Source: Adlercreutzia mucosicola DSM 19490
GTDB taxonomy: Bacteria > Actinomycetota > Coriobacteriia > Coriobacteriales > Eggerthellaceae
Reading direction: 5' to 3'
NCBI RefSeq assembly: GCF_000422625.1
Contig: NZ_AUGK01000007.1
Coordinates: forward strand, 83,043 to 147,042
DNA length: 64,000 bases
Below are positions 1 to 8,868 of the stretch, piece after piece (positions within the stretch are counted from its first letter, which is position 1; each line of letters opens with the position of its first letter). Made by a program: the position numbers and the translations under genes. The notes under the pieces are model-generated. The model saw only the letters and a list, made by a program, of their open reading frames with translations. It searched no databases and was not told the origin of the DNA.

Positions 1-1
1 C

Positions 2-838
2 TCGTTCCCGCTGATCGCCAATGCGGCCATTGGGACTCAGGGCAACTGGCCCATGGGCTTCTACCTCATTTCTGTAATGGGCGTTATCTCGCTGGTGATC
101 GCATTCCTGTTTATGCGGAACAAGCCTGCTGATGTGAATCAGAGCCCCGACGGACTGCCGGTATCCGAGCGGCAGGACGCCGCGGTCGCGCAGGTCGCAT
201 CTTCGGAGGGGGCATCGGAGCCCAAGAAGGGAGGCGTGTTCAAGAACCCATCGTCCATGACGCAGGCTGAGGCGTTTCGCTCGGCGGCCTTCTGGCTGAT
301 TCTGTTGGCGTCGTTGTCCATCTTCGTTGCGCTGAATATGGCGGTATCCTCGGCGGTGCTGCACTTCAACGGGTTGGGCATCGATCCGACGATCGTAGCT
401 GGTGCCGTGGCCGTGCAGGGCATCGCCGCAGTGGCGGTGAATCTGATCATCGCCCCTCTTGCCGATCGTATCGAACCGGCACGTATTCTGGGAGCTTGCG
501 CGCTGCTTACGGCGGCAGGCGCGCTGTGCGCCGTTTTGGCACAACCTGGGGATGTGGCTATGCTGTATGTGTACTACATCCTTTTGGGCCTTGGCTTCGG
601 CGGCAATACCAGCGTCATGCCGACGGCGTTCGCCAATTACTTCGGCATCATGAATTTTCCGAAGATCATCGGCACGGTGCTCTTGTTGCTGTCGGTGCTG
701 TCGGGCTTGGTGCCCACCATCGCGGGTGTGGTGTTCGACGTCACGGGGGCCTACACGCCTATGTTCGCGGCGGTGGCCGTTATCTGCTTTGTGGGCATGG
801 TCGCTGGTTTTCTGGTGCGCTTTCCCAAACGCGGTTAG
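2..838 (+). CDS. MFS transporter, C-terminal part (cut by window edge)
   Basis: Partial major facilitator superfamily transporter whose 5' end lies outside the window; the frame is open from base 2. The visible part begins at the end of a membrane helix, has a hydrophilic cytoplasmic loop rich in Ser, Glu and Ala (the usual central loop between the two six-helix halves), then about six hydrophobic segments ending in a short basic tail (RFPKRG). The Gly/Ala-rich helices and the loop layout resemble the oxalate/formate antiporter (OFA) group, as does the intact transporter at 62280-63557. The substrate cannot be told. A strong hairpin lies 125 bases downstream at 964-1008. Confidence 0.8.
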   Translation, partial: SFPLIANAAIGTQGNWPMGFYLISVMGVISLVIAFLFMRNKPADVNQSPDGLPVSERQDAAVAQVASSEGASEPKKGGVFKNPSSMTQAEAFRSAAFWLILLASLSIFVALNMAVSSAVLHFNGLGIDPTIVAGAVAVQGIAAVAVNLIIAPLADRIEPARILGACALLTAAGALCAVLAQPGDVAMLYVYYILLGLGFGGNTSVMPTAFANYFGIMNFPKIIGTVLLLLSVLSGLVPTIAGVVFDVTGAYTPMFAAVAVICFVGMVAGFLVRFPKRG

Positions 839-1412
839 ATCAGGCTGTGGAAGTTACTGCCGCGCGCCGCAAGTGCGCGGCAGTACGCCTAAGAGCAGAT
901 GGTAGAACGTGGAAAATGTGACAGAACGTGCATTTTTCGCTTGAAGGGCACATCTCTATTTTCAAAAAGCAGATATTCCACGTTGCAAAGATGGAATATC
1001 TGCTTTTTTGTGCACTGTCTTTGCTCTGCCAGAAAGCATCTAAGTCGGTGAAATTATTGACCTGGGGTTATGTCGGAATTTTTCGCTTCCCGTGGCTATC
1101 GGGAAAATAAGGAAGGTGGAAAATCTGCTTTTTCGATTTCCGAAAAGGCACCAATGAGAGAAAATGTTTAATAAAGCAGATATTCCATATTTCGATAGCG
1201 GAACGCATAAGATCGACTGGGTGGGTTGCCCCTTGACCCAGAGTGGTGCGTCGCGGTGCTTGGCGCAGGGACGCCCTGATGTGCAGCGCGACATATCACA
1301 AGGGGGCAGGATTCTGTTCCCTACGATGGGGAAACGCGGCGAGACTGCAGTATGGTGAGGGTTTTGGGAAGCGCTATGCTGTCGGGGACTGATTTGGCGG
1401 CGGGAAAGGAAG
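839..1412. other. 574-base intergenic region, AT-rich centre
   Basis: No convincing gene. Short open frames here lack ribosome sites and family resemblance. The region holds a four-arm inverted-repeat element (964-1187, listed separately). Further right are GC-rich sequence and the leader of the ZIP transporter gene, with a possible -10 box TATGCT near 1374. Confidence 0.6.
964..1187. repeat. Four-arm inverted-repeat element
   Basis: A 17-base arm at 964-980 (core GCAGATATTCCA) is followed after 11 bases by its exact reverse complement at 992-1008, ending in a T run. The first pair therefore also looks like an intrinsic terminator for the upstream transporter gene. A second reverse-complement copy with one mismatch lies at 1117-1133, and a second forward copy (15 bases) at 1173-1187. 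The order is forward, reverse, reverse, forward, so several alternative pairings are possible. The element is clearly more AT-rich than its surroundings. Confidence 0.75.
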
Positions 1413-2210
1413 ATGATGGGAGAGCCGGTTGCAGTGGGCGCGTGCATAGCGCTCGTGGTGCCGTTTCTGGGGAATACCCTGGGGGCGGCGCTCGTGTTCC
1501 TCATGCGCCGCGGCATGTCCGAGCGCTTTACCAAGGCACTTTTGGGATTTGCCGCTGGCGTGATGGTCGCCGCCAGCGTGTGGAGCCTGATCGCGCCGGC
1601 GTTGGAGGCGGCCGAGGGTGGTCCGGTGCCGTCGTGGCTGCCGGCGGCCGTGGGTTTCCTGGCGGGCATGTTCCTGCTGCTGGCCATCGATCATTTCACG
1701 CCCCATCTGCACGTGGGTGCCGACGAGCCGGAAGGCCCGGCTTCCACGCTGAAGAAGCCCACGATGATGCTGGCGGCCCTGGCCATCCACAATCTGCCCG
1801 AGGGCATGGCCGTGGGCGTGGTGCTGGCGGGCTTTCTAGCGGGAGATCCCACCATCACGCTGGCTTCGGTGGCGTCGCTGTCCATCGGCATCGCCATTCA
1901 GAACGTGCCCGAAGGGGCCATCGTGTCGCTGCCGCTGACGAGCAACGGCATGTCGCGGCCCAAGGCGTTTCTGGCTGGCACCCTGTGCGGGGCCGTGGAG
2001 CCGGTGGGCGCGGCGCTCATGGTGGCCATCACGGGGCTGGTGACCCCGCTTCTTCCCTACGTGCTGGCTTTCGCTGCGGGCGCCATGATGTACGTGGTCA
2101 CCGAGGAGTTGATTCCCCAGACCCAGCAGGGTCGCCACACCAATATCGGCACCATCGGCGTGGCCTTCGGCTTCGTCCTGATGATGGTGCTGGACGTGGC
2201 TCTGGGGTAG
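1413..2210 (+). CDS. ZIP family divalent metal transporter
   Basis: Inner-membrane zinc/iron permease of the ZIP family (ZupT-like), about 265 residues with some eight hydrophobic segments. The diagnostic metal-site motifs are visible: HNLPEGMAVG in the helix-4 position and NVPEGAIVSLPL in the helix-5 position. A short His/Asp-containing loop (DHFTPHLHVGAD) matches the variable metal-binding loop. Start: two ATG codons in tandem (1413 and 1416) behind GGAAAGGA; the second has slightly better spacing. The gene stands alone, convergent with the flavoprotein at 2408-4060. Zn2+, Mn2+ or Fe2+ import is likely; which metal is not readable from sequence. Confidence 0.88.
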   Translation: MMGEPVAVGACIALVVPFLGNTLGAALVFLMRRGMSERFTKALLGFAAGVMVAASVWSLIAPALEAAEGGPVPSWLPAAVGFLAGMFLLLAIDHFTPHLHVGADEPEGPASTLKKPTMMLAALAIHNLPEGMAVGVVLAGFLAGDPTITLASVASLSIGIAIQNVPEGAIVSLPLTSNGMSRPKAFLAGTLCGAVEPVGAALMVAITGLVTPLLPYVLAFAAGAMMYVVTEELIPQTQQGRHTNIGTIGVAFGFVLMMVLDVALG

Positions 2211-2292
2211 GGGCTGCGAGGCGCAGCGGAGAGCCGGGCTATTCAGTCGCCGGCGCGAGCTCGCGGCCGAATGCGTGCGGCTGACAACAAAG

Positions 2293-2328
2293 AAGGCCCG
2301 CCAGCGGGGAGGGGCGCTGGCGGGCCTT
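2293..2328 (-). terminator. Intrinsic terminator between convergent genes
   Basis: A perfect 14-bp stem (2293-2306 with 2315-2328) and 8-base loop. Read on the minus strand it is followed by TTCTTTGTTG, so it most likely ends the flavoprotein transcript. On the plus strand there is no T run, but the stem may still stop the ZIP transcript. Confidence 0.75.
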
Positions 2329-2407
2329 GGGAGGGAGAAGCGGTTCGTGCGTGCAGCTCGCGCATTCCGCATGGTCGGCTTGGCTCGCAAACCGGGCGCG
2401 GGGAAGG

Positions 2408-4060
2408 TTAGCCGTTCACGATATTCTCAGCGGCGACGTACCCCCAGGTCATGGCTGATCCGTGGCTGTTGCCATTGATGAACACCGGGTAGTCCAGGGC
2501 ATAGCGGCCGCCCGAGGCGTTGCCAATGGCGTACAGGCCCTCGATGGGCTCGTCGCCCTCGCCGAGCACCTGCAGCTTCTCGTTGATCTCCAGACCGCCG
2601 GGCATGGCGAGCAGCGACGGGCCGAACTTCAGCGCGTAGAACGGCGGCTCTTTAATGGCGCTCAGCAGCTCGGCGCGCTTGTGGAACTGGGTGTCCTCGC
2701 CGGCTGCGTGCAGGGCGTTGTAGTTCTCCACCTCGGCGAGGAAGACGGCCTCGTCTACGCCCATGGCCGCGGCGAGCTCTTCTAACGTGTCGGCCGTTAC
2801 GGCGTTCCCGGCCTCCAGCGCCCCTTCGATCACCTTCGTGGCCGATTCCGGGGTCCATTCGGGCGTGGTGCGCGACATGTCGTCCCAGAACTGGCCACCG
2901 GCCAGCGGGATGGAGCGGGCCACGTCGTCGGCCCAGTTCTTGTCGAACACGCTCCAGGCGAACTCGCCGCCGGGCTGCTCCATGATGCGGATGGACTTCG
3001 CCTGGATCCAGGTGTCCTCGTTCATGAAGCGGCGGCCTTCCTGATTCACGTACATGAAGCCGAAGCTGAGTCCGCAATAGCGGATGAGGTGGATCATGGT
3101 GGGAACGGGATATTCCTGCATGCGGCCACCGACCCACATGCCCATCTTCTGGCCGTCGCCAGTGTTGGCGCCTTCGGGGGTGTAGGCGTTCACGACCGGC
3201 TTCAGGCCCAGCTTGTCGCCGTAGGCCTCGATCATCTCCGGATCGCCGGAAATGTCGCCGGTGGCCAGGACGACGGCCTTGGTGCCCACGTACTTCACGT
3301 AGCCGTCGGCGCCCTTGGCGATGACGGCGGTCACACGGTCGCCTTCCTTCACCAGCTGTTCTGCTGGGGTGTCGAACACGAAGGAGGCGCCCTGGGACTC
3401 GGCCTGCTTCCACATGAAGTAGACCGGGGCGCTGATCTTGTTCTCGTTGTCGGGGAAGTCGCCGCGGATGACGTGAGTGCCGATGTGCTCGTAGTACTGC
3501 GGGCCCGCGTAATGGGTGTAGATGGGGATGATGTTCAGCGCGTCGCCGGACAGATCGTCCAGCCAGTCCATGACTTCGCTGGAGCGATCCATGAACAGCC
3601 ATGCCAGCTCCTCTTTGGTGCGGTTGCCCGAGAAGCGCATCCAGTCGGCCACGATCTCGTCCTTGGGGTCGTTGGTCATGCCGGCTTCGGTCATGGCGCG
3701 GCTCTGGTAGGCGGCGTAGTGCCCGCCGCGGCTACTGGGGAAGGGCATCTTCTCGACCACGGTCACGCTGGCCCCCAGCTCGGTGGCACGGCAAGCGGCC
3801 GTCACACCGGCAAGACCGGCGCCCACAATGACGATGTCGGACTCGACGGTGGCCACGATGTCGCCGTCGGCGATGGGCGCCGGTGCCGTCTCCCACGACC
3901 AGCCGGTGGTCGCTGCCTCGCCGGTTTGGGCGAGGTCGCCGCCGTTGCTCGCAGCTTGCGGGGCGGCCGGGGCGCAGCCGGCCAGCGCGCCGAAGGCGGC
4001 CAAGGCACCCGTGGTGGCGGCACCGGTCAGAAATCCCCGTCGGGTGAGATTGGTTTCCAT
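2408..4060 (-). CDS. Tat-exported FAD-dependent reductase (fumarate reductase/urocanate reductase type), pair 1
   Basis: Flavoprotein of the FAD-binding_2 superfamily, 550 residues. The N-terminus has a twin-arginine signal (TRRGFL) followed by a lipobox-like LAGC, so export and lipid anchoring outside the membrane are likely. The FAD dinucleotide motif GAGLAGVTAACRATELGA follows the signal region, and NTGDGQKMG and the C-terminal GNSHGSAMTWGYVA are the usual second FAD-contact regions. There is no FMN-binding domain and no CXXCH heme motif, so electrons must come from a separate donor. Start chosen at 4060 because AAAGGAGGA sits 5 bases upstream and the Tat motif follows at once. It is divergent from the LuxR gene at 4274, its probable regulator. 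Electron acceptor unknown. Confidence 0.9.
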   Translation of the reverse strand: METNLTRRGFLTGAATTGALAAFGALAGCAPAAPQAASNGGDLAQTGEAATTGWSWETAPAPIADGDIVATVESDIVIVGAGLAGVTAACRATELGASVTVVEKMPFPSSRGGHYAAYQSRAMTEAGMTNDPKDEIVADWMRFSGNRTKEELAWLFMDRSSEVMDWLDDLSGDALNIIPIYTHYAGPQYYEHIGTHVIRGDFPDNENKISAPVYFMWKQAESQGASFVFDTPAEQLVKEGDRVTAVIAKGADGYVKYVGTKAVVLATGDISGDPEMIEAYGDKLGLKPVVNAYTPEGANTGDGQKMGMWVGGRMQEYPVPTMIHLIRYCGLSFGFMYVNQEGRRFMNEDTWIQAKSIRIMEQPGGEFAWSVFDKNWADDVARSIPLAGGQFWDDMSRTTPEWTPESATKVIEGALEAGNAVTADTLEELAAAMGVDEAVFLAEVENYNALHAAGEDTQFHKRAELLSAIKEPPFYALKFGPSLLAMPGGLEINEKLQVLGEGDEPIEGLYAIGNASGGRYALDYPVFINGNSHGSAMTWGYVAAENIVNG

Positions 4061-4273
4061 GATTCCTCCTTTGAATGCTCCCTCGTCGGCAGTCGTCTTG
4101 CTCCGCCGAACTCGGGGCCATCTTAGGGGCGGCACCGGTGCGGCGGCGACGGGCGAAAGGGGCTATTTCCGCGCGGAGACCCTAAAATAGTACGAATGGT
4201 GCCATAGGTCTCACCTCGCTTTTTGCGCCGGTTTGCTATGCTGGGGAAGAGAGTTTCGGGAGGGAACAACGCT
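4061..4273. promoter_or_regulatory. Divergent promoter region of flavoprotein/LuxR pair 1
   Basis: The 213-base gap between the divergent genes holds a 10-base palindrome GCACCGGTGC (4132-4141) and a wider dyad GAGACC / GGTCTC (4176-4181 with 4207-4212) enclosing an AT-rich core with TAAAATAG. These are candidate regulator sites. A -10-like TATGCT lies at 4237-4242 before the LuxR gene. Binding by the LuxR protein is inferred from the layout. Confidence 0.45.
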
Positions 4274-5719
4274 ATGGTATTGAATACGCGATCGTCGTCG
4301 GGCGTCTTCGGCATTCCGTTTCGCTTGGTGGGTTTCGGCTTCTGGCAGGCCTGGTGGATGTTGGCCATGTGCACTGATCTGCTGCTGCCGCAGCGCTCGG
4401 AATCGGGCACGCTGTTCAACAGCTTCTTCTGCATCACGGTGCTTACGACGTTGGGCTATCTGGCGGCCGTGGGGGCGGGGCGGCGCTTCGGCTCGTTCGG
4501 CGCCTATCGCGGCAGCTGCGCGGTGGCCGGTGGCTTGGCGGCTGCAGGGTCGCTGGGGCTGTTCGGATTCAAGACGTTCTTCTACGCGGGGGCGGTGGCT
4601 CCGGGGTTCTTCGTGGGCGCGGTGCCCTTCGCCGTGGGCAATGCCCTGCTGCTGATCATGTGGGGCGAGCTGTGGTCTACGCTGGCCACGGGGCGCGTGG
4701 GGCGGTCGCTGTACGCCTCCTATGCCTTCGCCTTCGTGGTGTACTTCGTGGTGGTGGCGCTGCCCTCGGTGGTGGCGGGCGTGGTCGCGTGCCTACTGCC
4801 GGTGGTGGCTGCTGCGGCACTGTGGGCCTGCCGGGGCGAGCCGAAGCGCAAGCCCTCGCAGATCGATTTCGAGATCGAGTCCGTCTCGGTGGTGCGCGTG
4901 GCCGTGGCCGTGGTGGTCATCGGCGCCGTGCACGGGTTCGTCCAGCGCTTTTTGAACGTGTCGGGCATCGCCACGTCGGCGACGCTGTCTTCCTCGCTCG
5001 TGGTGGCCGGGGTGGGCATGGTGCTGCTGGTGCTGTATCTGGTGCTGAAGCAGCCGGCGGTGGAGGTGCTTTCCCTGTACACGCCCATCGTACCCCTTTT
5101 CGTGGTGGGACTTGTGCTGTTGGCAGTGCTGCCGTCGGGCGAGGCGTTTATGGGAAACGGGCTGGTATTGCTGGCGGTGTACAGCACCGATATGCTCGTG
5201 ATGATCGCGTCCACCGACATCGCCTTCCGCATGAGGCGCCCCGTGGCCCTGTGCTTCGGCTTGGCGCTGTTCGGCATGCGTTTCGGCACCACCCTGGCCT
5301 CCGGCGCGGTGTACGGCCTGATGATGACGGGATGGTTGGACGGTGCGACCAGCTCGGTGGCCTATCTGGCGGGCGTGGTGGTCGTGGTGCTGGTGGGCAG
5401 TGTGGTGTTCACGCCCGTGGACCTGGCGAAGCTGTACAAGGCGCGTCCCTTGGAAGAGTCGGGCAGCGGCGCGGCCGACCGATGCGCGGCCCTGGCCCAG
5501 CAATGCGGTCTGACTCCGCGCGAGACCGAGGTGCTGACACTTTTGGCCGAGGGCCGCAGCGCTCCGTACATCGCCGGCGAGCTGTGCATCGCGGAGAGCA
5601 CGACCAAGCACCACATCAGCAGCATCTACCGCAAGATCGGCGTGTGCGATCGTCAGAGCCTCATGGACGTCATCGTGCGCGGCGCCGCGGGAAAGGGCGC
5701 GCTGCCCGCGAAGGGGTAG
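4274..5719 (+). CDS. LuxR-family regulator with membrane sensor domain, pair 1
   Basis: About 481 residues: an N-terminal block of some 10-12 hydrophobic helices, then a cytoplasmic LuxR/GerE helix-turn-helix over the last 65 residues (LTPRETEVLTLLAEGRS, TTKHHISSIYRKIGV). This is the membrane-bound LuxR type found in large numbers in Eggerthellaceae, usually beside a flavoprotein reductase. The likely job is to sense the reductase substrate at or through the membrane and activate the divergent gene at 2408-4060. Start: ATG 4274 has CGGGAGGG about 10 bases upstream; an upstream in-frame codon at 4223 lacks such a site and would add residues unlike the paralogues. Confidence 0.87.
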   Translation: MVLNTRSSSGVFGIPFRLVGFGFWQAWWMLAMCTDLLLPQRSESGTLFNSFFCITVLTTLGYLAAVGAGRRFGSFGAYRGSCAVAGGLAAAGSLGLFGFKTFFYAGAVAPGFFVGAVPFAVGNALLLIMWGELWSTLATGRVGRSLYASYAFAFVVYFVVVALPSVVAGVVACLLPVVAAAALWACRGEPKRKPSQIDFEIESVSVVRVAVAVVVIGAVHGFVQRFLNVSGIATSATLSSSLVVAGVGMVLLVLYLVLKQPAVEVLSLYTPIVPLFVVGLVLLAVLPSGEAFMGNGLVLLAVYSTDMLVMIASTDIAFRMRRPVALCFGLALFGMRFGTTLASGAVYGLMMTGWLDGATSSVAYLAGVVVVVLVGSVVFTPVDLAKLYKARPLEESGSGAADRCAALAQQCGLTPRETEVLTLLAEGRSAPYIAGELCIAESTTKHHISSIYRKIGVCDRQSLMDVIVRGAAGKGALPAKG

Positions 5720-5884
5720 GCGGCCGGTTTTGGGGCGGGCGCGGGCTTTGGGGCGCGGGCGTTGGGGTGCGGGTTGTCCGGGGCTTTCGGCGCGGATGCC
5801 CGTTGCCGAACGGTTTGGGGCCGGGGCTGTACGGCGGGGTATGATGGGGGCATCTGCTTGAACGGAACCGACTGAGGTGATAGC

Positions 5885-7678
5885 GTGTCTTCGACCACTG
5901 ACGATATATTGCGCGAGTCTTATGCCGAGGTGTCGGCGCGGCGGGTGTGGGCGCGTTTCATCGGCTATTACGGGCCCTACAAGGGGCTCTTCTTCGCCGA
6001 CTTGGCCTGCGCCTGCGTGCTGGCGGCCATCGATTTGGCCTTCCCGCAGTTCCTGAATTTCTTCACCAAGGAGTTCTTCTTGGAAACGCCCGAGCGCATT
6101 CTGGGCGGCCTGGGGCTCATTCTGCTGCTGTTTCTGGGGCTGTATGCGGTGCGCACGGCCTGCCAGTTCTTCATCACCTGCTGGGGCCACATCATGGGCG
6201 CCTACATGGAGGCGGACATGCGCCGCGATCTGTTCGCCCAGTTCCAGCGCTTGTCGTTCAGCTATTACGACCGCCACAACACCGGAGCCATGATGGCGAA
6301 GGTGACAAGCGATCTGTTCGACATCTCGGAATTGGCGCACCATGGACCGGAGAATCTGTTCATCTGCACGCTGAAGATCATCGGATCCTTCGCGCTTCTG
6401 TTCATGATCAACGTTCCCCTGACGGCCATCATGCTGGTGGCGACCATCGTGATGGCGGCCCTGTCGTTCGCGCTGAACTACCGGCGGCGCACGGTGTTCC
6501 GCGAGAACCGCGAGCGCATGGCCGGCATCAACGCCACGGTGCAGGATTCCCTCGGCGGCATCCGCGTGGTGAAGTCCTTCGGCGGCGAGGCGGCTGAGCG
6601 CGAGAAGTTCCGCAACGCCAACGAGGCCTTTCTGGACACGAAGAAGCGCTCCTATCGGTTCTTGGGCGCGTTCCATGCTATGAACTCGCTGTTCATGGGC
6701 GTGTTGTACACGGTGACCGTCGTGGGCGGCGGCTATTTCGTGGCCCAGGGCACGCTGGCCGTGACCGACCTGGCTATCTATGCGCTCTACATCGGCATCT
6801 TCATCTCGCCTGTTGAGCAGCTGATCAACTTCACCGAGACGCTGCAGAAGGGCTATGCGGGCTTCCGCCGCTTCATGGAGGTGCTGGACGAGCATCCCGA
6901 TGTGGCGAACCGCCCGGGAGCCGCGAGCTTGGCTGAGGCTGATCCCGCCGAGCGCGGCCATGTGGAATATCGCGACGTGCAGTTCGCCTACGACGCCGAT
7001 CCGGTGCTGCGCGGGCTGTCGCTCGACATTCCGGCGGGTGCCACGGTGGCTCTTGTGGGACCGTCGGGCGGCGGCAAGACAACCACCTGCTCGCTTCTGC
7101 CCCGCTTCTACGACGTGAACGGCGGCGCGGTGCTCATCGACGGGGTGGACGTGCGCGACGTGACGCTGGAATCGCTGCGGGGCGCCATCGGCATCGTGCA
7201 GCAGGACGTGTACCTGTTCGCAGGCACGGTGCGCGACAACATCGCCTACGGGCGGCCCGGCGCCACCGATGCCGAGATCGTGGAAGCGGCGCGGTGCGCC
7301 AACGCGCTTAGCTTCATCGAGGCGCTGCCCCAGGGTTTCGACACGCGGGTGGGGGAGCGCGGCGCGCGGCTGTCGGGCGGTCAGAAGCAGCGTATCGCCA
7401 TCGCTCGGGTGTTCTTGCGCGACCCGCGCATCCTCATCCTGGACGAGGCCACGAGCGCGTTGGACAACGAGAGCGAACGGGCCATCCAGGCCTCGCTCGA
7501 CGAGCTGTCCCGCGGCCGCACCACGCTGATCATCGCCCATCGCTTGAGCACCATCCGCAGCGCTCAGCTGATTGCCGTGGTGGAAGGGGGCCGCGTGGTG
7601 GAGCAGGGCACCCACGACGAACTTCTGACCGCGAACGGCACCTATGCGCGCTACTACCGCATGCAGTTCGGGGAATAG
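5885..7678 (+). CDS. ABC transporter, fused permease-ATPase (MsbA/MDR type)
   Basis: Half-transporter of 597 residues: six-helix transmembrane domain (about 1-330) followed by a nucleotide-binding domain. Walker A GPSGGGKTT, Q-loop, signature LSGGQKQR, Walker B ILILDEATS and the H-loop IIAHRLST are all intact. It probably works as an exporter homodimer; the substrate is unknown. Start is GTG 5885 with GAGGTGA upstream and a TATGAT-like -10 about 45 bases before. No partner half-transporter is adjacent, in contrast to the tandem arrangement of many heterodimeric exporters. Confidence 0.9.
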   Translation: MSSTTDDILRESYAEVSARRVWARFIGYYGPYKGLFFADLACACVLAAIDLAFPQFLNFFTKEFFLETPERILGGLGLILLLFLGLYAVRTACQFFITCWGHIMGAYMEADMRRDLFAQFQRLSFSYYDRHNTGAMMAKVTSDLFDISELAHHGPENLFICTLKIIGSFALLFMINVPLTAIMLVATIVMAALSFALNYRRRTVFRENRERMAGINATVQDSLGGIRVVKSFGGEAAEREKFRNANEAFLDTKKRSYRFLGAFHAMNSLFMGVLYTVTVVGGGYFVAQGTLAVTDLAIYALYIGIFISPVEQLINFTETLQKGYAGFRRFMEVLDEHPDVANRPGAASLAEADPAERGHVEYRDVQFAYDADPVLRGLSLDIPAGATVALVGPSGGGKTTTCSLLPRFYDVNGGAVLIDGVDVRDVTLESLRGAIGIVQQDVYLFAGTVRDNIAYGRPGATDAEIVEAARCANALSFIEALPQGFDTRVGERGARLSGGQKQRIAIARVFLRDPRILILDEATSALDNESERAIQASLDELSRGRTTLIIAHRLSTIRSAQLIAVVEGGRVVEQGTHDELLTANGTYARYYRMQFGE

Positions 7679-7859
7679 GGGCGCGAGCGGGTGGGTGGAC
7701 GGCGACTGGGGACGGCCGGGTGCCTGGCCGGATGCGCCGGCCGCGGGAGCGCGCGGCCGCACGGCCGCACGGCCATGGGGGTGCTGGCACGGATGCTGGT
7801 GCGCGGGCCTGGTGCGGGTGCTCTCGGCGCCTTCTCGATTAGGGGCTTTGCGCCGTCGC

Positions 7860-8756
7860 TCAGAGCGCCCGGCCCTCCAGGTTCCAGGCGGAGACCTTCT
7901 GCAGGCGCGGGATGGCGAAGGCCTCGAAGGCGGCGAGGGCCGGCGAGGGGCGGCCCGGGGGCACGGCGATACCGATCTCCACGATGCGCGTGGGAGCCAG
8001 AGGCACCACGGCGACCCGCTCGCGGGCCGAGCGGGCGTAGATGTCGTTCATGAGCGCGATGCCGAGCCCCGCCTCTACCAGCGCGAAGGCGGCGGAGGTA
8101 TCGTGGGCGGTGTAGGCGGCCCGCGGGCGGATGCCGGCGGCGGTAAGGGTGCGCGAGTTGTCGCAGTCCTCGCCGGGGTACAGCTCGATGAACGCCTCGT
8201 TGAGCAGGCGTTCGATGGGGAAGGCATCGGCGTGGGCCAGGGCGTGGTCAGGCGGCACGACGGCCACCATGGCGTCTTGGGCCAGCGGCGTCCAACGGCA
8301 GTCGATCTCGCGGCGGCTCATGAGCGAGAAGTCGATGGCACGCCGGGCCATGCCCGCGGCCAAGGTGGAGCTGTTCGCGTGCTCGATGCGCACTTGGATG
8401 CCGGGGTGCTCAGCGCTGAAGGCAGCGATGGTGGCGGCCAGGGCGCGGTACAGCGGCCGGTAGGCGCTGCCCACGGTGAGCGAGCCCGCTTCCAGCCCGC
8501 GCACGGCGGCGGCCTCTTCTCGGCAGGCGCGCCCGAGGGTGGCCAGCTCGGCGAGGCGCGGGCGCAGGGCCTCGCATTCGGGGGTGGGGGTCACGCCGCC
8601 CTTGCTGCGCGTGAGCAGGGGAAGCCCCAGGTCGGCTTCGAGCGAGGCCACGAGCCGGCTGACGCCCGAGGGGGTATAGCCTAAGACCTCGGCGGCTCCC
8701 GATAGGCTGCCCTGGTCGATGGCGGTAAGCAGCACGGTGCATTTCTCGGTGTCCAC
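7860..8756 (-). CDS. LysR-family transcriptional regulator
   Basis: 298 residues: N-terminal winged helix-turn-helix (LTAIDQGSLSGAAEVLGYTPSGVSRLVASLEADLG) and C-terminal periplasmic-binding-like effector domain. GTG start at 8756 with AGGGAG upstream. It is divergent from the DMT-family transporter at 8869, the classic LysR-target layout, so it probably controls that gene and itself through the dyad at 8789-8820. Ligand unknown. Confidence 0.88.
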   Translation of the reverse strand: MDTEKCTVLLTAIDQGSLSGAAEVLGYTPSGVSRLVASLEADLGLPLLTRSKGGVTPTPECEALRPRLAELATLGRACREEAAAVRGLEAGSLTVGSAYRPLYRALAATIAAFSAEHPGIQVRIEHANSSTLAAGMARRAIDFSLMSRREIDCRWTPLAQDAMVAVVPPDHALAHADAFPIERLLNEAFIELYPGEDCDNSRTLTAAGIRPRAAYTAHDTSAAFALVEAGLGIALMNDIYARSARERVAVVPLAPTRIVEIGIAVPPGRPSPALAAFEAFAIPRLQKVSAWNLEGRAL

Positions 8757-8788
8757 GGCGCTCCCTATCTTTGCGTTTCTGTCATAGC

Positions 8789-8820
8789 ATCATTGATTTA
8801 TTCGCGCTTTTCGCAATGAT
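8789..8820. promoter_or_regulatory. Candidate LysR operator
   Basis: Dyad ATCATTG (8789-8795) and CAATGAT (8814-8820) in the AT-rich 112-base gap between the divergent lysR and transporter genes. Position and symmetry fit a LysR recognition site. Confidence 0.5.
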
Positions 8821-8868
8821 AGTCGAGCGTTACCCTTGCGGCAAGGTGTTCCGATGAAGGGGGTCGTT

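Noticed and set aside
928..1358. Short open frames in the 839-1412 gap
   Set aside because: No ribosome sites and no recognisable protein; one lies across the inverted-repeat element.
4793..7762. Long minus-strand frame opposite the LuxR and ABC genes
   Set aside because: Shadow frame; the plus-strand genes have intact motifs and start signals.
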